DNA of 64,000 nt from Geminocystis herdmanii PCC 6308 (GCF_000332235.1 NZ_CM001775.1:2200230-2264229); one strand, 5' to 3'. Numbered from the stretch's first letter, positions 26,797-37,156 are shown. Notes: a model not told the origin generated them from the sequence alone. Numbers and translations are program-made.

Positions 26797-28959
26797 ATGG
26801 ATGCCGAGAAGTTAAAGAAACTAGAAGAAAAACTATATAATGAAACTCCTTTAATTGGCGATCGCATTAGGCTACAGGCAGCGAAGGAGTTAGCTCAAGA
26901 TAGAAGCCTTCAAGCCATAGAATCTTTAACTAAAGCCTTAATGTTTAATAAAGATAAAAATTTTCAAAATATCGTATTGGGTGTACTGCGTCAAATCAAG
27001 ATGCAGGAAAAAGATTTAATTGATACCGTGTCTCGAGTGTGGGCGCAAAGTAGGGATATTGAACTAGGTAAAATTTTAAAGTTAAAAGCATGGGTAGCCT
27101 CAAAACCTTTATCTTTAAGACTCTTAACTGCTCTAAATTTGGGTTGGCAAGGTATTATTGAAGAACAAGGAAAAAAAATTGTTGCTCCTTTAATCTCTTT
27201 TTTCGATGATCAAGATAGCTTTATTCAACAAACCGCTAAACAATGGTGTAGTAATTTAACTAATCCTGAATTACAAGAAGAAGTTTGTCGTCTTGCCAGT
27301 GAAGAAGATAATTCATTAGCCTTAGAAGTAGCTATCCGTTGCAGTTATACCCCTAATGAACCATCTCAAGCCGCTTTATTCTGCTATTTTACTCAATTAT
27401 GGGATAAATATCAGGAAGTTGACCCAGAATATAAATTGTTAGAAGATATTTACTATAATGCTCCCGAAGAATTAAAGCATCGCATCGATGAACACGGAAA
27501 AATTTATAAGCGTTTAGAGTGGGTATGGATGCGTTTAGGAGGAAAAGAAGGACGCAGAATTACAGAGATTAACCTAGAGCAATGGGATAAACTTATTGAT
27601 GTTTTAGCTAATGGAAAACATTGGCAAACAATTTGGTTATTAATTCCTCAAACTCCCATAATCTTAGCAAAACCGATTCTCCAACGCCTAGAAAATAACC
27701 GCTGGTTGCCCAAAGAACCAGATCAGAAAATTAAGTTCGCCCAGTTTAGTAAAATAGTTAAAAGTGTCAAAACCAAAACTCCCCCTCAAGGTAAGTTAAT
27801 TCGTTGTATTCACACCCTAACAGGACATACTCAAGGGATAAACTCCATCGAAATTACCCCCAATAGTCAAATGTTAATCAGTGCTGGGGATGATATTATT
27901 CGTCTTTGGGATATTAAAACAGGACAATTATTAAACACCTTAAAGGGACATTTAAAAGGGGTTACAAGCCTTTGTTTAAGCGGTGATGGGGCAACTTTAG
28001 CTAGTGGTAGTCGAGACAAAACCATTTCTATGTGGCGTTTGCCTGATGGTAATTTGTTGGCTAATTTATCAGCAAATGTGGCTTCCGTGTGGTCATTAAG
28101 TATGACGGAATCTGCTCATACGATCGCCAGTGCTAGTTATCAAGAAATTCGTCTTTGGCAATATCCTCCGGGTAAATTATTTAAACCCTTAAAAGGACAT
28201 CAACGGGAAGTTGAGAAAGTATTGATTAGTAGAGATGGTAATTTGTTAGTTTCTGCTGGTGGGAAAAATGATAATACAGTGAGAGTATGGTCATTACCTA
28301 ACGGGGATCATCAATGTACTTTGACTGGACATCATGACGGTATTTGGGATATGGCTATCACCCCTGATAATTATACTTTAGCTACGGCTAGTCAAGATCA
28401 CACCGTGAAATTATGGTCTTTAGCTGATAATGTAGAAATAGCGACACTAGAAGCCCATGAGGGGAAAGTTTGGTGTTTGGGTATTACTCCAGATGGTAAG
28501 AGTTTAGTTACTGGTAGTGACGATCGAACGGCAAAAATTTGGTCTATTTCCACCCATAAACTACTTCACACTTTAACAGGTCATGAGGATAGCATCTTTT
28601 GTTTAACCATCAGCGAAAATGGAGAATTGTTAGCCACCGGTAGTAAAGATCATACTGTCAGATTGTGGGATATTAAAAAAGGCGAAAATATCGGTGTTTT
28701 AACAGGACATACCAATAGTATTACCACTCTCAAAATCACTCCCGATGGTGAAACTTTAATTACAGGTAGTCTCGATCGAACTCTCAAATTATGGCGTTGG
28801 GATTTAACTCGTTTATGTCACCTTTCCCCCGTTAGTTTTACCTCCGAAGATAAACAATGGCTCAAAAACGCCCTTGAAAGTCCAGATATTGCGATCGAAG
28901 AAAGAAACTGGTTAACCCTTATCAATGAAGTCATTGGCAGTGAGGAGACAGGTGGATAG
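26797..28959 (+). CDS. HEAT-like and WD40-repeat protein
   Basis: A 720-residue scaffold protein. Residues 1 to ~330 are all-helical with HEAT-like character (LIGDRIRLQAAKELAQDRSLQAIESLTKAL). Residues ~340-690 hold eight WD40 repeats, each with the GH...D...W pattern: GHTQGINSIEIT...RLWD, GHLKGVTSL...MWR, a diverged third, then GHQREVEKV, GHHDGIWDM, AHEGKVWCL, GHEDSIFCL and GHTNSITTL. Eight repeats would form an eight-bladed or seven-plus-one propeller. No enzymatic domain is visible. Such proteins are frequent in cyanobacteria and act in protein-protein contacts; partner unknown. Confidence 0.88.
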   Translation: MDAEKLKKLEEKLYNETPLIGDRIRLQAAKELAQDRSLQAIESLTKALMFNKDKNFQNIVLGVLRQIKMQEKDLIDTVSRVWAQSRDIELGKILKLKAWVASKPLSLRLLTALNLGWQGIIEEQGKKIVAPLISFFDDQDSFIQQTAKQWCSNLTNPELQEEVCRLASEEDNSLALEVAIRCSYTPNEPSQAALFCYFTQLWDKYQEVDPEYKLLEDIYYNAPEELKHRIDEHGKIYKRLEWVWMRLGGKEGRRITEINLEQWDKLIDVLANGKHWQTIWLLIPQTPIILAKPILQRLENNRWLPKEPDQKIKFAQFSKIVKSVKTKTPPQGKLIRCIHTLTGHTQGINSIEITPNSQMLISAGDDIIRLWDIKTGQLLNTLKGHLKGVTSLCLSGDGATLASGSRDKTISMWRLPDGNLLANLSANVASVWSLSMTESAHTIASASYQEIRLWQYPPGKLFKPLKGHQREVEKVLISRDGNLLVSAGGKNDNTVRVWSLPNGDHQCTLTGHHDGIWDMAITPDNYTLATASQDHTVKLWSLADNVEIATLEAHEGKVWCLGITPDGKSLVTGSDDRTAKIWSISTHKLLHTLTGHEDSIFCLTISENGELLATGSKDHTVRLWDIKKGENIGVLTGHTNSITTLKITPDGETLITGSLDRTLKLWRWDLTRLCHLSPVSFTSEDKQWLKNALESPDIAIEERNWLTLINEVIGSEETGG

Positions 28960-29359
28960 AAACCTCAGTGAACTATAAAATTATCGGTTAAGATAAGGTG
29001 TTAGGTATCAGGTAAAGATAACCTCAGTTCGACATAAAGAAAATGATGAAAACTAGACAGGTAGACAAGTGGACAAGTGGACAGGTAGAAAAATTCCCAA
29101 TATTTGTGGGTTTTAAAAATAATTTTATTGACTCAAAAAAAACACAATCCTCCTGTCTGCCTGTCTGCCTGTCTTCCAAGTCAGTCCTCACCTATTTTTA
29201 TATCGAACTCAGGTAAAGATAAGGTAAAAAAGTTGAACAAAAATTGATTTTATCCAAATTAAATTAAGTAATTAATTGATCTAAACAAAGAAATTGTTAA
29301 CCCGCAACCTGCAACCTGTCACCCTAAACTTATTAACCTCAAGAATTCTTTTATCGAAC
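28960..29359. repeat. Repeat-filled spacer (family C ends plus 8-bp tandem arrays)
   Basis: 400 bp between convergent genes. ACCTCAGTTCGACATA (29021-29036) and its inverted counterpart TATCGAACTCAGGT (29201-29214) bracket about 190 bp. Inside are GACAGGTAGACAAGTGG-type 8-bp repeats (29052-29091) and CTGCCTGT repeats (29149-29176), which are roughly complementary to each other. A further TATCGAACTCAGG copy at 29352-29364 overlaps the stop codon of the following minus-strand gene, and AACCTCAGTGAAC lies at 28961. No coding potential seen. Confidence 0.7.
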
Positions 29360-31069
29360 TCAGGTTGAAATAGAAGATAATTGCCAAGATTTATCTTCGG
29401 ATATTCTTAGTAATAATTGATGATAACTTTTTAAACTATCTCGATGTCCCACACTAATAAAAGTTGTCTTTGTTTCTAGTAAATGTTTATATAAATTAGC
29501 TTCATTATTTGCATCTAAAGCACTAGTGGCTTCATCAAGAATTGCGTACTCAGGTTGATTGATTAAAATACGAGCAAATGCCACCCTTTGTTGCTCTCCT
29601 AAAGATAGTACTTCTCCCCAGTCTTTTTCGACTTCAAAACCGCCAAATTTTTCCGCTAAATGGGGTAAATTAACTAAGTCTAAGATGTCTTGTAATTCTG
29701 TTTCTGAGATATTTTTCTCCACCGTAGGATAAATTAATTGTTCTCTTAATGTACCAATAATCATATAAGGACGTTGGGGTAAAAACAACATTTTATTTAA
29801 TTCTGGACGATAAATTGCACCAGTACCAGCATCCCATAAACCTGCGATCGATCTTAGTAGTGAACTTTTACCACAACCACTTGTACCCATAATTAATAAA
29901 CCTTTTCCTTGGGGTAAATTTACACTCACATCCTCCATTAAAGTATTTTGATAATTAGGGGTTTGTAAAGTTAAATGTTCGATGGATAATTGTTCACCTA
30001 CGATAGTGTCAATAGTGCGATTTTCTGAAGTATTTTTAGTGAGTAAATCCTTCGTTTTTTCAGGAGATAAGAAATTATAAAAAGTAGAAAGTCGATCGAT
30101 TCCTGCCGCAAAACTGGTTAAAGATTGGAAACGACTAACAATAATATTTAGAGAGAAAAACACCCTTAAAAATGCTCCCGTAGCTTCACTCACTTTCCCT
30201 ACTTCTAAATCTCCTGATAACACACTAGGGGCAACCACAACGGCAGGGATAACATAGGGTAAAAACTCAAAAGTATTAGTAAATAAACCTAAATATAATT
30301 CTTGCCAGACTAACAAAGAATTAAAGTTGTTAAAAGCATCGATAAATAAGTTATTTAAATTACTTTTTTCTTGACTTTCTCCCTGATAGAATGCGATCGA
30401 TTCCGAATTTTCCCTAACCCTAACTAAACCAAAACGAAAATTAGCTTCTTTTTGTAATTGATTAAAATTTAAACTAACTAATTTTTTCCCAAAAACTCCC
30501 GTAGTGATCAAAGTACCAGCTAAGGCATAAACCAATAAAAATATCACTAATTGTTGAGAAATTGACCACAAAACTATACTAAAAGCAATAACTTGTAAAA
30601 TTGATTGAATAATTACTAAGAAAAAGAGTAAAGAATCTTGAGTAAAACTTCTAATATCTTCAGAAATTCGTTGATCTGGATTATCAATTTCAATATTTTT
30701 TACCGCTAATTGATAAAAAGAACGATTCAAAAAATAGTTATTTAAAAAGTGTTCTGTTAACCATTTTCGCCAATATAAACCTAACTTTCCTTGGGTAAAA
30801 GAAAATCCTGCAAATAAAGGCACATATAACACTAAAACCCATAAAAATTTAAACACAGTTTCCCAAAACTTAGTTTCATCTTTGTTGGATAAAGTGGAAA
30901 TTAAACCCCCTTGAGCTTCATTTAATAAAACACTTAATTGAGTATAACCAACTAATAAAAGCCCTAAAATTACTAATAAAGTCAATGCCCCTTTTTTTTC
31001 TTTTCCTAACCAATATAATTGTGCGATCGACCAAAATTGACGAAAAACATTAAGATTAAAACCTTTCAT
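29360..31069 (-). CDS. ABC transporter, fused permease-ATPase (YddA/BacA-related)
   Basis: A 569-residue half-transporter. The N-terminal membrane domain has about six helices and belongs to the ABC_membrane_2 type (SbmA/BacA, YddA, ABCD), with the motif NIEIDNPDQRISEDIR. The ATPase domain (about 355-565) has Walker A GTSGCGKSS, the signature LSLGEQQRVAFAR and Walker B YAILDEATSALD, then the switch His in ISVGHR. It should work as a homodimer in the inner membrane; related proteins move peptides, vitamin B12 or acyl-CoA, so the substrate is open. Its stop codon falls inside a family C repeat end. Confidence 0.9.
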   Translation of the reverse strand: MKGFNLNVFRQFWSIAQLYWLGKEKKGALTLLVILGLLLVGYTQLSVLLNEAQGGLISTLSNKDETKFWETVFKFLWVLVLYVPLFAGFSFTQGKLGLYWRKWLTEHFLNNYFLNRSFYQLAVKNIEIDNPDQRISEDIRSFTQDSLLFFLVIIQSILQVIAFSIVLWSISQQLVIFLLVYALAGTLITTGVFGKKLVSLNFNQLQKEANFRFGLVRVRENSESIAFYQGESQEKSNLNNLFIDAFNNFNSLLVWQELYLGLFTNTFEFLPYVIPAVVVAPSVLSGDLEVGKVSEATGAFLRVFFSLNIIVSRFQSLTSFAAGIDRLSTFYNFLSPEKTKDLLTKNTSENRTIDTIVGEQLSIEHLTLQTPNYQNTLMEDVSVNLPQGKGLLIMGTSGCGKSSLLRSIAGLWDAGTGAIYRPELNKMLFLPQRPYMIIGTLREQLIYPTVEKNISETELQDILDLVNLPHLAEKFGGFEVEKDWGEVLSLGEQQRVAFARILINQPEYAILDEATSALDANNEANLYKHLLETKTTFISVGHRDSLKSYHQLLLRISEDKSWQLSSIST

Positions 31070-31330
31070 ATAGTCAACAAAAAATACTAAAAATTCTATT
31101 TAATAAGTATAGCATAATTACTATTTATTTGTAGATATTTAAACTTTAATTAATACTAAATATACAACAAAAAAATTATATTTTTCATAAAAAATAGTTA
31201 AATAATATAGCAATCAGGAATCAATCATGAGAATACAATCTCCCCTAACGCTTTTAAATAAAGGGAAACTTAGTTTAAATTTCTCACAAATGATTTAGTA
31301 CTGCTATATAACAGCTTTAATTTTCCATTC

Positions 31331-31807
31331 TCAATTTTCCATTTTCCATTCTCCATAGGGTTTTTTCGCTAAATTAGAATTATAATAACGACTATCTTGA
31401 GTAACTTCTTCTGTTATCCAATTAGGTAAAATAATCTCTTGATTTTCACTACTTAATTCAACTTCCGCCAAAAGTAAACCCTGATTATCTCCTAAAAATT
31501 CGTCTATTTCCCAAGTTAAATGATCTATTTTTATCCTATATCTTATCTTCTCAATTAAAGGTCGATCGCACAAAGTATCCAACATTTCTCCCGCATCCTC
31601 TAAGGGTATCTCATATTCAAATTCCGATCGAGCCATACCCTTAGTTTTTCCCTTAAAAGTAACAAAACCCTTATCCCCAGCAATTCTTATTCTTACAGTA
31701 TTGCCATTATGAGTATAAATATAACCTTGACGATATAAAATACCATTGTCGGGAGGTTGCCAAAGACGATGATTTACTAAAAATTTCCGTTCAATTTCCA
31801 AACCCAT
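31331..31807 (-). CDS. CYTH domain protein (triphosphate tunnel metalloenzyme)
   Basis: 158 residues. The N-terminal ExExK signature is MGLEIERKFLV; the rest shows the alternating charged strands of the beta-barrel tunnel (VRIRIAGDKGFVTFKGK, FEYEIPLEDA, YRIKIDHLTWEIDEF, LLLAEVEL). Bacterial stand-alone CYTH proteins of this size are mostly inorganic triphosphatases; adenylate cyclase or thiamine-triphosphatase activity is less likely. The upstream neighbour is tRNA-Cys on the other strand. Confidence 0.9.
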   Translation of the reverse strand: MGLEIERKFLVNHRLWQPPDNGILYRQGYIYTHNGNTVRIRIAGDKGFVTFKGKTKGMARSEFEYEIPLEDAGEMLDTLCDRPLIEKIRYRIKIDHLTWEIDEFLGDNQGLLLAEVELSSENQEIILPNWITEEVTQDSRYYNSNLAKKPYGEWKMEN

Positions 31808-31865
31808 AATTTTACCCTTGCCAAAATGTCTAATTATAGGTTAACATTATATAGTGTCGGAAAAT

Positions 31866-31937
<72 letters not shown>

Positions 31938-32088
31938 TTCAGGATAAAATCTTACCATAAGCTATGGTTATAGTTTCATGAGTATTTGTTTTTAGGATGT
32001 AAACCGTAATCGTTCTTTTTAATTCTGGGGTATCATAAAACAGGATCGGTAAATGTTTTTCTTGTTTAAATTATCTTAGTTACATTCT

Positions 32089-32385
32089 ATGAAAATTAAT
32101 CTTCAGTCTCTCTACAGTTTTTATCGCAATGCTATTCGCAACCCTAAATATAGAAATTGGATCATTTTAGGTACATTAGTTTATGTATTAAGTCCTTTTG
32201 ATATTTCTCCCGATTTTTTCCCTTTAGCTGGACAAATTGACGATTTTTTCCTCTTATCAATTATGTTAACAGAAGTTTCTCAAATGGTGTTAACTGGGCT
32301 CAAAAATAAAAAGGAAAAGAATAATCAAAGTACGGAAAACTTTACCTCTAAAACTGTAGATGTGGACGCTGTTTCTTTAGATTAA
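32089..32385 (+). CDS. YkvA family DUF1232 protein
   Basis: A 98-residue membrane protein. The DUF1232 core is YVLSPFDISPDFFPLAGQIDDFFLL, preceded by a short amphipathic helix and followed by a second hydrophobic stretch and a polar, probably disordered C-terminus. Function unknown. The YrdC-family gene follows 48 bp later on the same strand and may be co-transcribed. Confidence 0.85.
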   Translation: MKINLQSLYSFYRNAIRNPKYRNWIILGTLVYVLSPFDISPDFFPLAGQIDDFFLLSIMLTEVSQMVLTGLKNKKEKNNQSTENFTSKTVDVDAVSLD

Positions 32386-32433
32386 TTAACAATTTAAAAT
32401 TGAGAATGACGATAATAATTATTCCCTAACATC

Positions 32434-33084
32434 ATGGCAACAATATACGAATTAAATCCAGATAATCCCCAAAGGCGTGACATTGAACAAATTACTCAGG
32501 CATTAAAAAAAGGCGCAATTATGCTTTATCCTACGGATACAGTTTATGCCATTGGTTGCGATATGAATGTCAAGTCGGCAGTGGAAAAAGTCAGAATGTT
32601 AAAACAACTTTCTAATGATAAACCATTGACTTTTCTTTGTTCTTCTTTATCAAAAATATCAGAATATGCCACTGTCAATGATGAAGCCTATCGTATCATG
32701 AAACGCTTGATACCCGGTCCTTATACTTTTTTGTTACCTACTACAAAGTTAGTACCAAAATTAGTTATGTCACCGAAAAGGAAGACAACAGGAATACGAG
32801 TTCCTGATCAAAATGTCTGTCAGGCTTTGCTACAATCCCTTGACAATCCCATTATTTCCACATCGGCTCATATTATTGATGAAGATGGTGATTCTCCTTC
32901 TTTTGAGTGGGAAAAAGCAAGGTTATTTGATGAATTTGATAAACAGGTGGACATTATCATTGATGATTATACCGAACCGGGGTATCAAGTTTCGACTATT
33001 CTCGATTTTTCTACCCATACACCTTCTGTTGTTAGACAGGGTTTAGGATGGGAAGAATTAGAAAATTTATTTAATTTTGAGTAA
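32434..33084 (+). CDS. Sua5/YciO/YrdC family protein, probable threonylcarbamoyl-AMP synthase
   Basis: 216 residues with the family core MLYPTDTVYAIGCD (about 30-43), KQLSNDKPLTFLC, PGPYTFLLP, TTGIRVPD and IISTSAHI. It is closest in length and motifs to the YciO subgroup, which shares the TC-AMP synthase fold used for the t6A modification of tRNA. TsaE, another t6A enzyme, is at 50621. Whether this copy is the active TsaC or a YciO paralog of uncertain function cannot be settled here. Confidence 0.88.
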   Translation: MATIYELNPDNPQRRDIEQITQALKKGAIMLYPTDTVYAIGCDMNVKSAVEKVRMLKQLSNDKPLTFLCSSLSKISEYATVNDEAYRIMKRLIPGPYTFLLPTTKLVPKLVMSPKRKTTGIRVPDQNVCQALLQSLDNPIISTSAHIIDEDGDSPSFEWEKARLFDEFDKQVDIIIDDYTEPGYQVSTILDFSTHTPSVVRQGLGWEELENLFNFE

Positions 33085-33373
33085 ATATTTTCTCACTAAT
33101 TTAAGTTAAATAAAAATAACTTTGAACATAAATAAGGATTGCTAAATTTATATAAAAACACTATTTTTTCTATATATACATATATTTAGTAAAGTCTGAA
33201 AACCTTTATTTTTTTTGATTATTTAACCTAATACCTAATACTTAACACCTATTTTCTTTAAAATACTTTTTGAGTAATAAATATTGAAGATTGTTAATTT
33301 TTGCTTCACGTTGTCGTAATTAGTCCCTGAGAATGTTAAAGTAAATACCATTAGAATTTGAGATGGAAAAAGG

Positions 33374-33763
33374 GTGAAACAAAATTTTCAAAACAAAATC
33401 CTTAGTATTAATAACTCTGGTTTCGGTTGTTTATTAACTTTTGTAATTGGTAGTCTCATCTTAGGTTCGATCGGGCTACAATGGGTAGTAAATGGATTTT
33501 TAATCTTTATTGCCTTACTTATTCTCACTCCCATTATTGCTATTTGGGGTTTTAGTTGGTGGATAAAAAGAAACTTAATTCAAGATGAATGCCCCGTTTG
33601 TAATTATCGTTTTACGGGATTGAAAACGGCTCAATTTAACTGTCCTAATTGTGGAGAATTGTTAAGGGTTGATCATAATAAATTTATTAGAGAAACCCCA
33701 GACGGTACGATCGAAGTAGATGCGATCGAAATCTCTAGTAGTAATATTTTAGAAGAAGAGTAG
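33374..33763 (+). CDS. Membrane protein with C-terminal zinc ribbon
   Basis: 129 residues. A hydrophobic region of two helices (FGCLLTFVIGSLILGSIGLQWV and FLIFIALLILTPIIAIWGF) precedes a zinc-ribbon with two CxxC pairs: CPVCNYRF and CPNCGELL. The C-terminus is acidic. The start is GTG at 33374, after a purine-rich AAAAAGG. The pattern suggests a small membrane-tethered metal-binding protein seen in many cyanobacteria; function unknown. Confidence 0.75.
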   Translation: MKQNFQNKILSINNSGFGCLLTFVIGSLILGSIGLQWVVNGFLIFIALLILTPIIAIWGFSWWIKRNLIQDECPVCNYRFTGLKTAQFNCPNCGELLRVDHNKFIRETPDGTIEVDAIEISSSNILEEE

Positions 33764-33813
33764 ATTAACTAATACTTTACTTAATTCTCATCACTCATAC
33801 TATGAAGGAATTC

Positions 33814-34815
33814 CTACATAGTTATCGCTATTTTACCTGTTACCGATCCTGTTTCGATAATTTTATGGGCGATCGAAACCTCTTGTAAAGGAAAAGTTTG
33901 ATGAAGATGTACTGTCAATTTACCTTCATCAATCCATGAGGCACATTGAGCTAAAATATGAGTCTGATGCTTTAAAGCCTCAGTTAAATTCATCAAAGCC
34001 GGTGTTAACATCAACTCTAAACTAATTCTCAAGTTACGGTTACGAGCTGATTTCAACTTTTCGATCGAGCAATCAGGTTCAAGAATAGTTACAATATCAC
34101 CATAGACTTTTACGGCGTGACAGGTATCAAAAAAAGTTTTACCGCCAATGGTATCAAAAGCCACATCAACACCCTTCCCATTAGTCCAATCTAGGGTAGT
34201 TTGAATAAAATCCTGTTGAGAATACAAAATAGGCAAATCTGCACCTAATTTACGCACTAATCGCTCTTTATCAGGGTTACTCACCGTTGTAGCTACTTTT
34301 GCACCCTTAATCTTAGCTAATTGTATCGCTACATGACCAACACCACCAGCACCACCATGAATTAATACTTTTTGATCTTCAGTTAAGTTTACTCGATCGA
34401 ACAGAGATTCCCAAGCAGTAATTAAAACCAAAGGTAAACAAGCTGATTCCGCAAAAGATAAAGATTGAGGCTTAAAAGTCACATAATCTTCCTCAATCAC
34501 GGCATATTCAGCATAATTCCCCGTATTAGGTTTACCTAAACCACCACTGCAATAATAAACTTCGTCACCCACTTGAAACTTAGTCACCTGTGAACCGACA
34601 CTTTCCACTATTCCAGCCCCATCACAACCTAAAATAGCGGAAGAATATTCTGGGTAAAAAGTACCCCGACTGCGAATTTTTGTATCAATGGGATTAATTC
34701 CTGCGGCTTTAATTTTTACTAAAATTTCTGTAGGTTTTGTTATTTGAAGGGAAGCAACGTCTTGTAATTTAAGAACATCAACATCTCCTGTACCTGTCAT
34801 TACGATCGCTTTCAT
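33814..34815 (-). CDS. Zinc-independent quinone-oxidoreductase-like medium-chain dehydrogenase
   Basis: Medium-chain dehydrogenase/reductase of 333 residues starting MKAIVMTGTGDVDVLKLQD. The NADPH-binding motif is VLIHGGAGGVGHVAIQLAKIKGAKV (AxxGGVG type, quinone oxidoreductase family), with AAGINPIDTKIRSR near the start. The zinc-binding residues of alcohol dehydrogenases are not evident. An upstream ATG at 34875 adds 20 hydrophobic residues, but the family start and fold begin at 34815. It probably reduces quinones or enals with NADPH; substrate unknown. Confidence 0.85.
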   Translation of the reverse strand: MKAIVMTGTGDVDVLKLQDVASLQITKPTEILVKIKAAGINPIDTKIRSRGTFYPEYSSAILGCDGAGIVESVGSQVTKFQVGDEVYYCSGGLGKPNTGNYAEYAVIEEDYVTFKPQSLSFAESACLPLVLITAWESLFDRVNLTEDQKVLIHGGAGGVGHVAIQLAKIKGAKVATTVSNPDKERLVRKLGADLPILYSQQDFIQTTLDWTNGKGVDVAFDTIGGKTFFDTCHAVKVYGDIVTILEPDCSIEKLKSARNRNLRISLELMLTPALMNLTEALKHQTHILAQCASWIDEGKLTVHLHQTFPLQEVSIAHKIIETGSVTGKIAITM

Positions 34816-34895
34816 AGATAAAAAAAATGCTATCATTATTTTAACCAATGCTACCTCAGTTTGAGCTAAAATCATTAAAAAATGAGTGTTTTAGC

Positions 34896-35192
34896 TTATT
34901 TTTCTTGAGAAAGCAATATTTGACACATATCTTTGATTTTCATTCTTTCAATATAAGGCCAACCTCCCACTTCTTCTAAATGTTTTAAAAGTAGATAAAG
35001 ACGATGACGAGTATCAGGCAAAGCTGGTTCAAACATTTCTCGCCGAATGTGGCTATGTAAAGATTCTAATTCTCGAAGAATCAACAGTAGATCAAAAATA
35101 TTCTCTTGGGAATTATCTGCTATAACCTTTATTTCTGTAACTAATTTTTTGACTTCATTTTCGATCGAACTGGAATTATTACTGGTATTCAT
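34896..35192 (-). CDS. Conserved hypothetical protein
   Basis: 98 residues, helical and charged, with two likely helices (NEVKKLVTEIKVIADNS; FDLLLILRELESLHSHIRREMF) and a basic segment LPDTRHRLYLLLKHLEEVGGWPYIERM. I do not recognise a family. There is no signal peptide or membrane segment. It lies 80 bp upstream of the dehydrogenase on the same strand and diverges from the acetolactate synthase-like gene. Confidence 0.65.
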   Translation of the reverse strand: MNTSNNSSSIENEVKKLVTEIKVIADNSQENIFDLLLILRELESLHSHIRREMFEPALPDTRHRLYLLLKHLEEVGGWPYIERMKIKDMCQILLSQEK

Positions 35193-35343
35193 GAATCCTA
35201 AAAATACTGATCAAAAATAAATGATAGTGGATAATTCTTTTTTTTGCTACATGAATAGTTATTTATTCCTCATTCCGAATCGATCGCAGTAAAATAGAGA
35301 TATATATAAGTGAACTTTGAGATAAAATTTTTAGGAAAAAATC

Positions 35344-36996
35344 ATGGGGCAATTAAATACGGCTGAATTACTAATTCAATGTTTAGAAAATGAAGGAGTT
35401 GAATATATTTTCGGCTTACCCGGAGAAGAAAATTTACACCTTCTTGAGGCTTTAAAAAACTCCTCCATTAAATTTATTACCACCCGTCACGAACAAGGGG
35501 CGGCATTTATGGCAGATGTTTACGGGCGTTTAACAGGAAAAGCAGGAGTTTGTCTTTCTACTTTAGGACCGGGTGCTACTAATTTGATGACAGGAGTTGC
35601 CGATGCTAATTTAGATGGTGCGCCCCTAGTGGCAATTACAGGGCAGGTTGGCACCGATCGAATGCACATTGAATCACATCAGTATCTTGATTTAGTTGCT
35701 ATGTTTGCCCCTGTCACCAAGTGGAATAAACAAATTGTGCGTCCGGGTATCACTCCCGAAGTCATCAGAAAAGCCTTTAAAGTAGCCGAAAAAGAAAAAC
35801 CGGGGGCAGTACATATTGATTTACCCGAAAATATTGCCGCCATGCCCGTAGAAGGCAAACCTTTAAAAATTGATAGTCGAGAAAAAATTTACGCTTCCTA
35901 TCGTAGTGTTAATGCTGCCGCTGTTGCCATCGCCAAAGCTAAAAACCCCTTAATTTTGGCAGGAAATGGAGCAATTCGCGCCCACGCCACCGATGCCTTA
36001 ACAGAATTTGCTACCCGTTTAAATATTCCTGTTGCTAATACTTTTATGGGGAAAGGGGCAATTCCCTATATTCATCCTCTCTCCCTGTGGACTGTTGGCT
36101 TACAACAACGAGATTTTATTACCTGTGGTTTTGAGCAAAGTGATTTAATTATTGCAGTGGGATATGACTTGATTGAATTTTCTCCCAAACGGTGGAATCC
36201 AGAGGGTACAATTCCCATTATTCATATCGGTACTAATTCCGCAGAGATTGATAGTAGTTATATCCCTACGGTGGAAGTTATTGGGGATATTGCCGATTCT
36301 TTAGACGAAATTCTCAAAAGGTGCGATCGAACTGGTAAACCTGTACCCTTTGCGGCTTCTTTACGCAACGAAATTAGAGAAGATTATGAACAATACGCCC
36401 ATGACGAAGGCTTCCCCATTAAACCGCAAAAAATTGTCTATGATTTACGGCAGGTAATGGGTTCAGAAGATATTGTCATATCGGATGTGGGCGCTCATAA
36501 AATGTGGATGGCGAGACATTATCATTGCGAATCCCCGAATACTTGCCTTATTTCCAACGGTTTTGCCGCTATGGGTATTGCTATTCCGGGCGCTGTCGCC
36601 GCTAAATTAGTTCACCCTGATAAAAAAGTGGTAGCAGTAACAGGAGACGGAGGATTTATGATGAATTGTCAAGAATTAGAAACCGCCTTGAGAGTGAAAA
36701 CTCCTTTTGTCACCCTCATTTTTAACGATAACGGCTATGGCTTAATCGCATGGAAACAGATCAATCAATTTGGCTCTAAAAGCTACGTTGACTTTAGTAA
36801 CCCCGATTTTGTCAAATTTGCCGAAAGCATGGGCTTAAAAGGCTATAGAGTCACCTCTGCTGAAGATTTAATCCCTACCCTGAAGACTGCTTTAGAGCAA
36901 GATGTTCCCGCCGTCATCGACTGCCCTGTGGATTATGCTGAAAATATCCGCTTTTCCCGCAAATCAGGGGATTTAAGTTGCCCTATTTGGGAGTAA
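35344..36996 (+). CDS. Acetolactate synthase large subunit-like, TPP-dependent enzyme (AlsS/IlvG type)
   Basis: A 550-residue ThDP enzyme that probably condenses two pyruvates to 2-acetolactate. The catalytic Glu is in TTRHEQGAAFMADVYGRLTGK (about residue 50), and the ThDP/Mg motif is VTGDGGFMMNCQELETALR...IFNDNGYG (about 433-465). The chain matches the catabolic or IlvG-like acetolactate synthase group known in cyanobacteria (Synechocystis slr2088 family) rather than IlvB, and it needs no adjacent small subunit; none is present. Other members of this superfamily cannot be excluded without alignment. Confidence 0.87.
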   Translation: MGQLNTAELLIQCLENEGVEYIFGLPGEENLHLLEALKNSSIKFITTRHEQGAAFMADVYGRLTGKAGVCLSTLGPGATNLMTGVADANLDGAPLVAITGQVGTDRMHIESHQYLDLVAMFAPVTKWNKQIVRPGITPEVIRKAFKVAEKEKPGAVHIDLPENIAAMPVEGKPLKIDSREKIYASYRSVNAAAVAIAKAKNPLILAGNGAIRAHATDALTEFATRLNIPVANTFMGKGAIPYIHPLSLWTVGLQQRDFITCGFEQSDLIIAVGYDLIEFSPKRWNPEGTIPIIHIGTNSAEIDSSYIPTVEVIGDIADSLDEILKRCDRTGKPVPFAASLRNEIREDYEQYAHDEGFPIKPQKIVYDLRQVMGSEDIVISDVGAHKMWMARHYHCESPNTCLISNGFAAMGIAIPGAVAAKLVHPDKKVVAVTGDGGFMMNCQELETALRVKTPFVTLIFNDNGYGLIAWKQINQFGSKSYVDFSNPDFVKFAESMGLKGYRVTSAEDLIPTLKTALEQDVPAVIDCPVDYAENIRFSRKSGDLSCPIWE

Positions 36997-37156
36997 TATT
37001 TTTGTGACAGGAAGACTGGAAGACAAAAACTATTCACTAAGTGAGTAGGCAAAATTAATTGTATGTTTACTTTATGAAAGGCAAAAGGCAAGAGGCAACA
37101 AAGATGTAGGTTATTTTAATTAATTTTAAAATTCACAATCTATTTTGCATGAGTAC

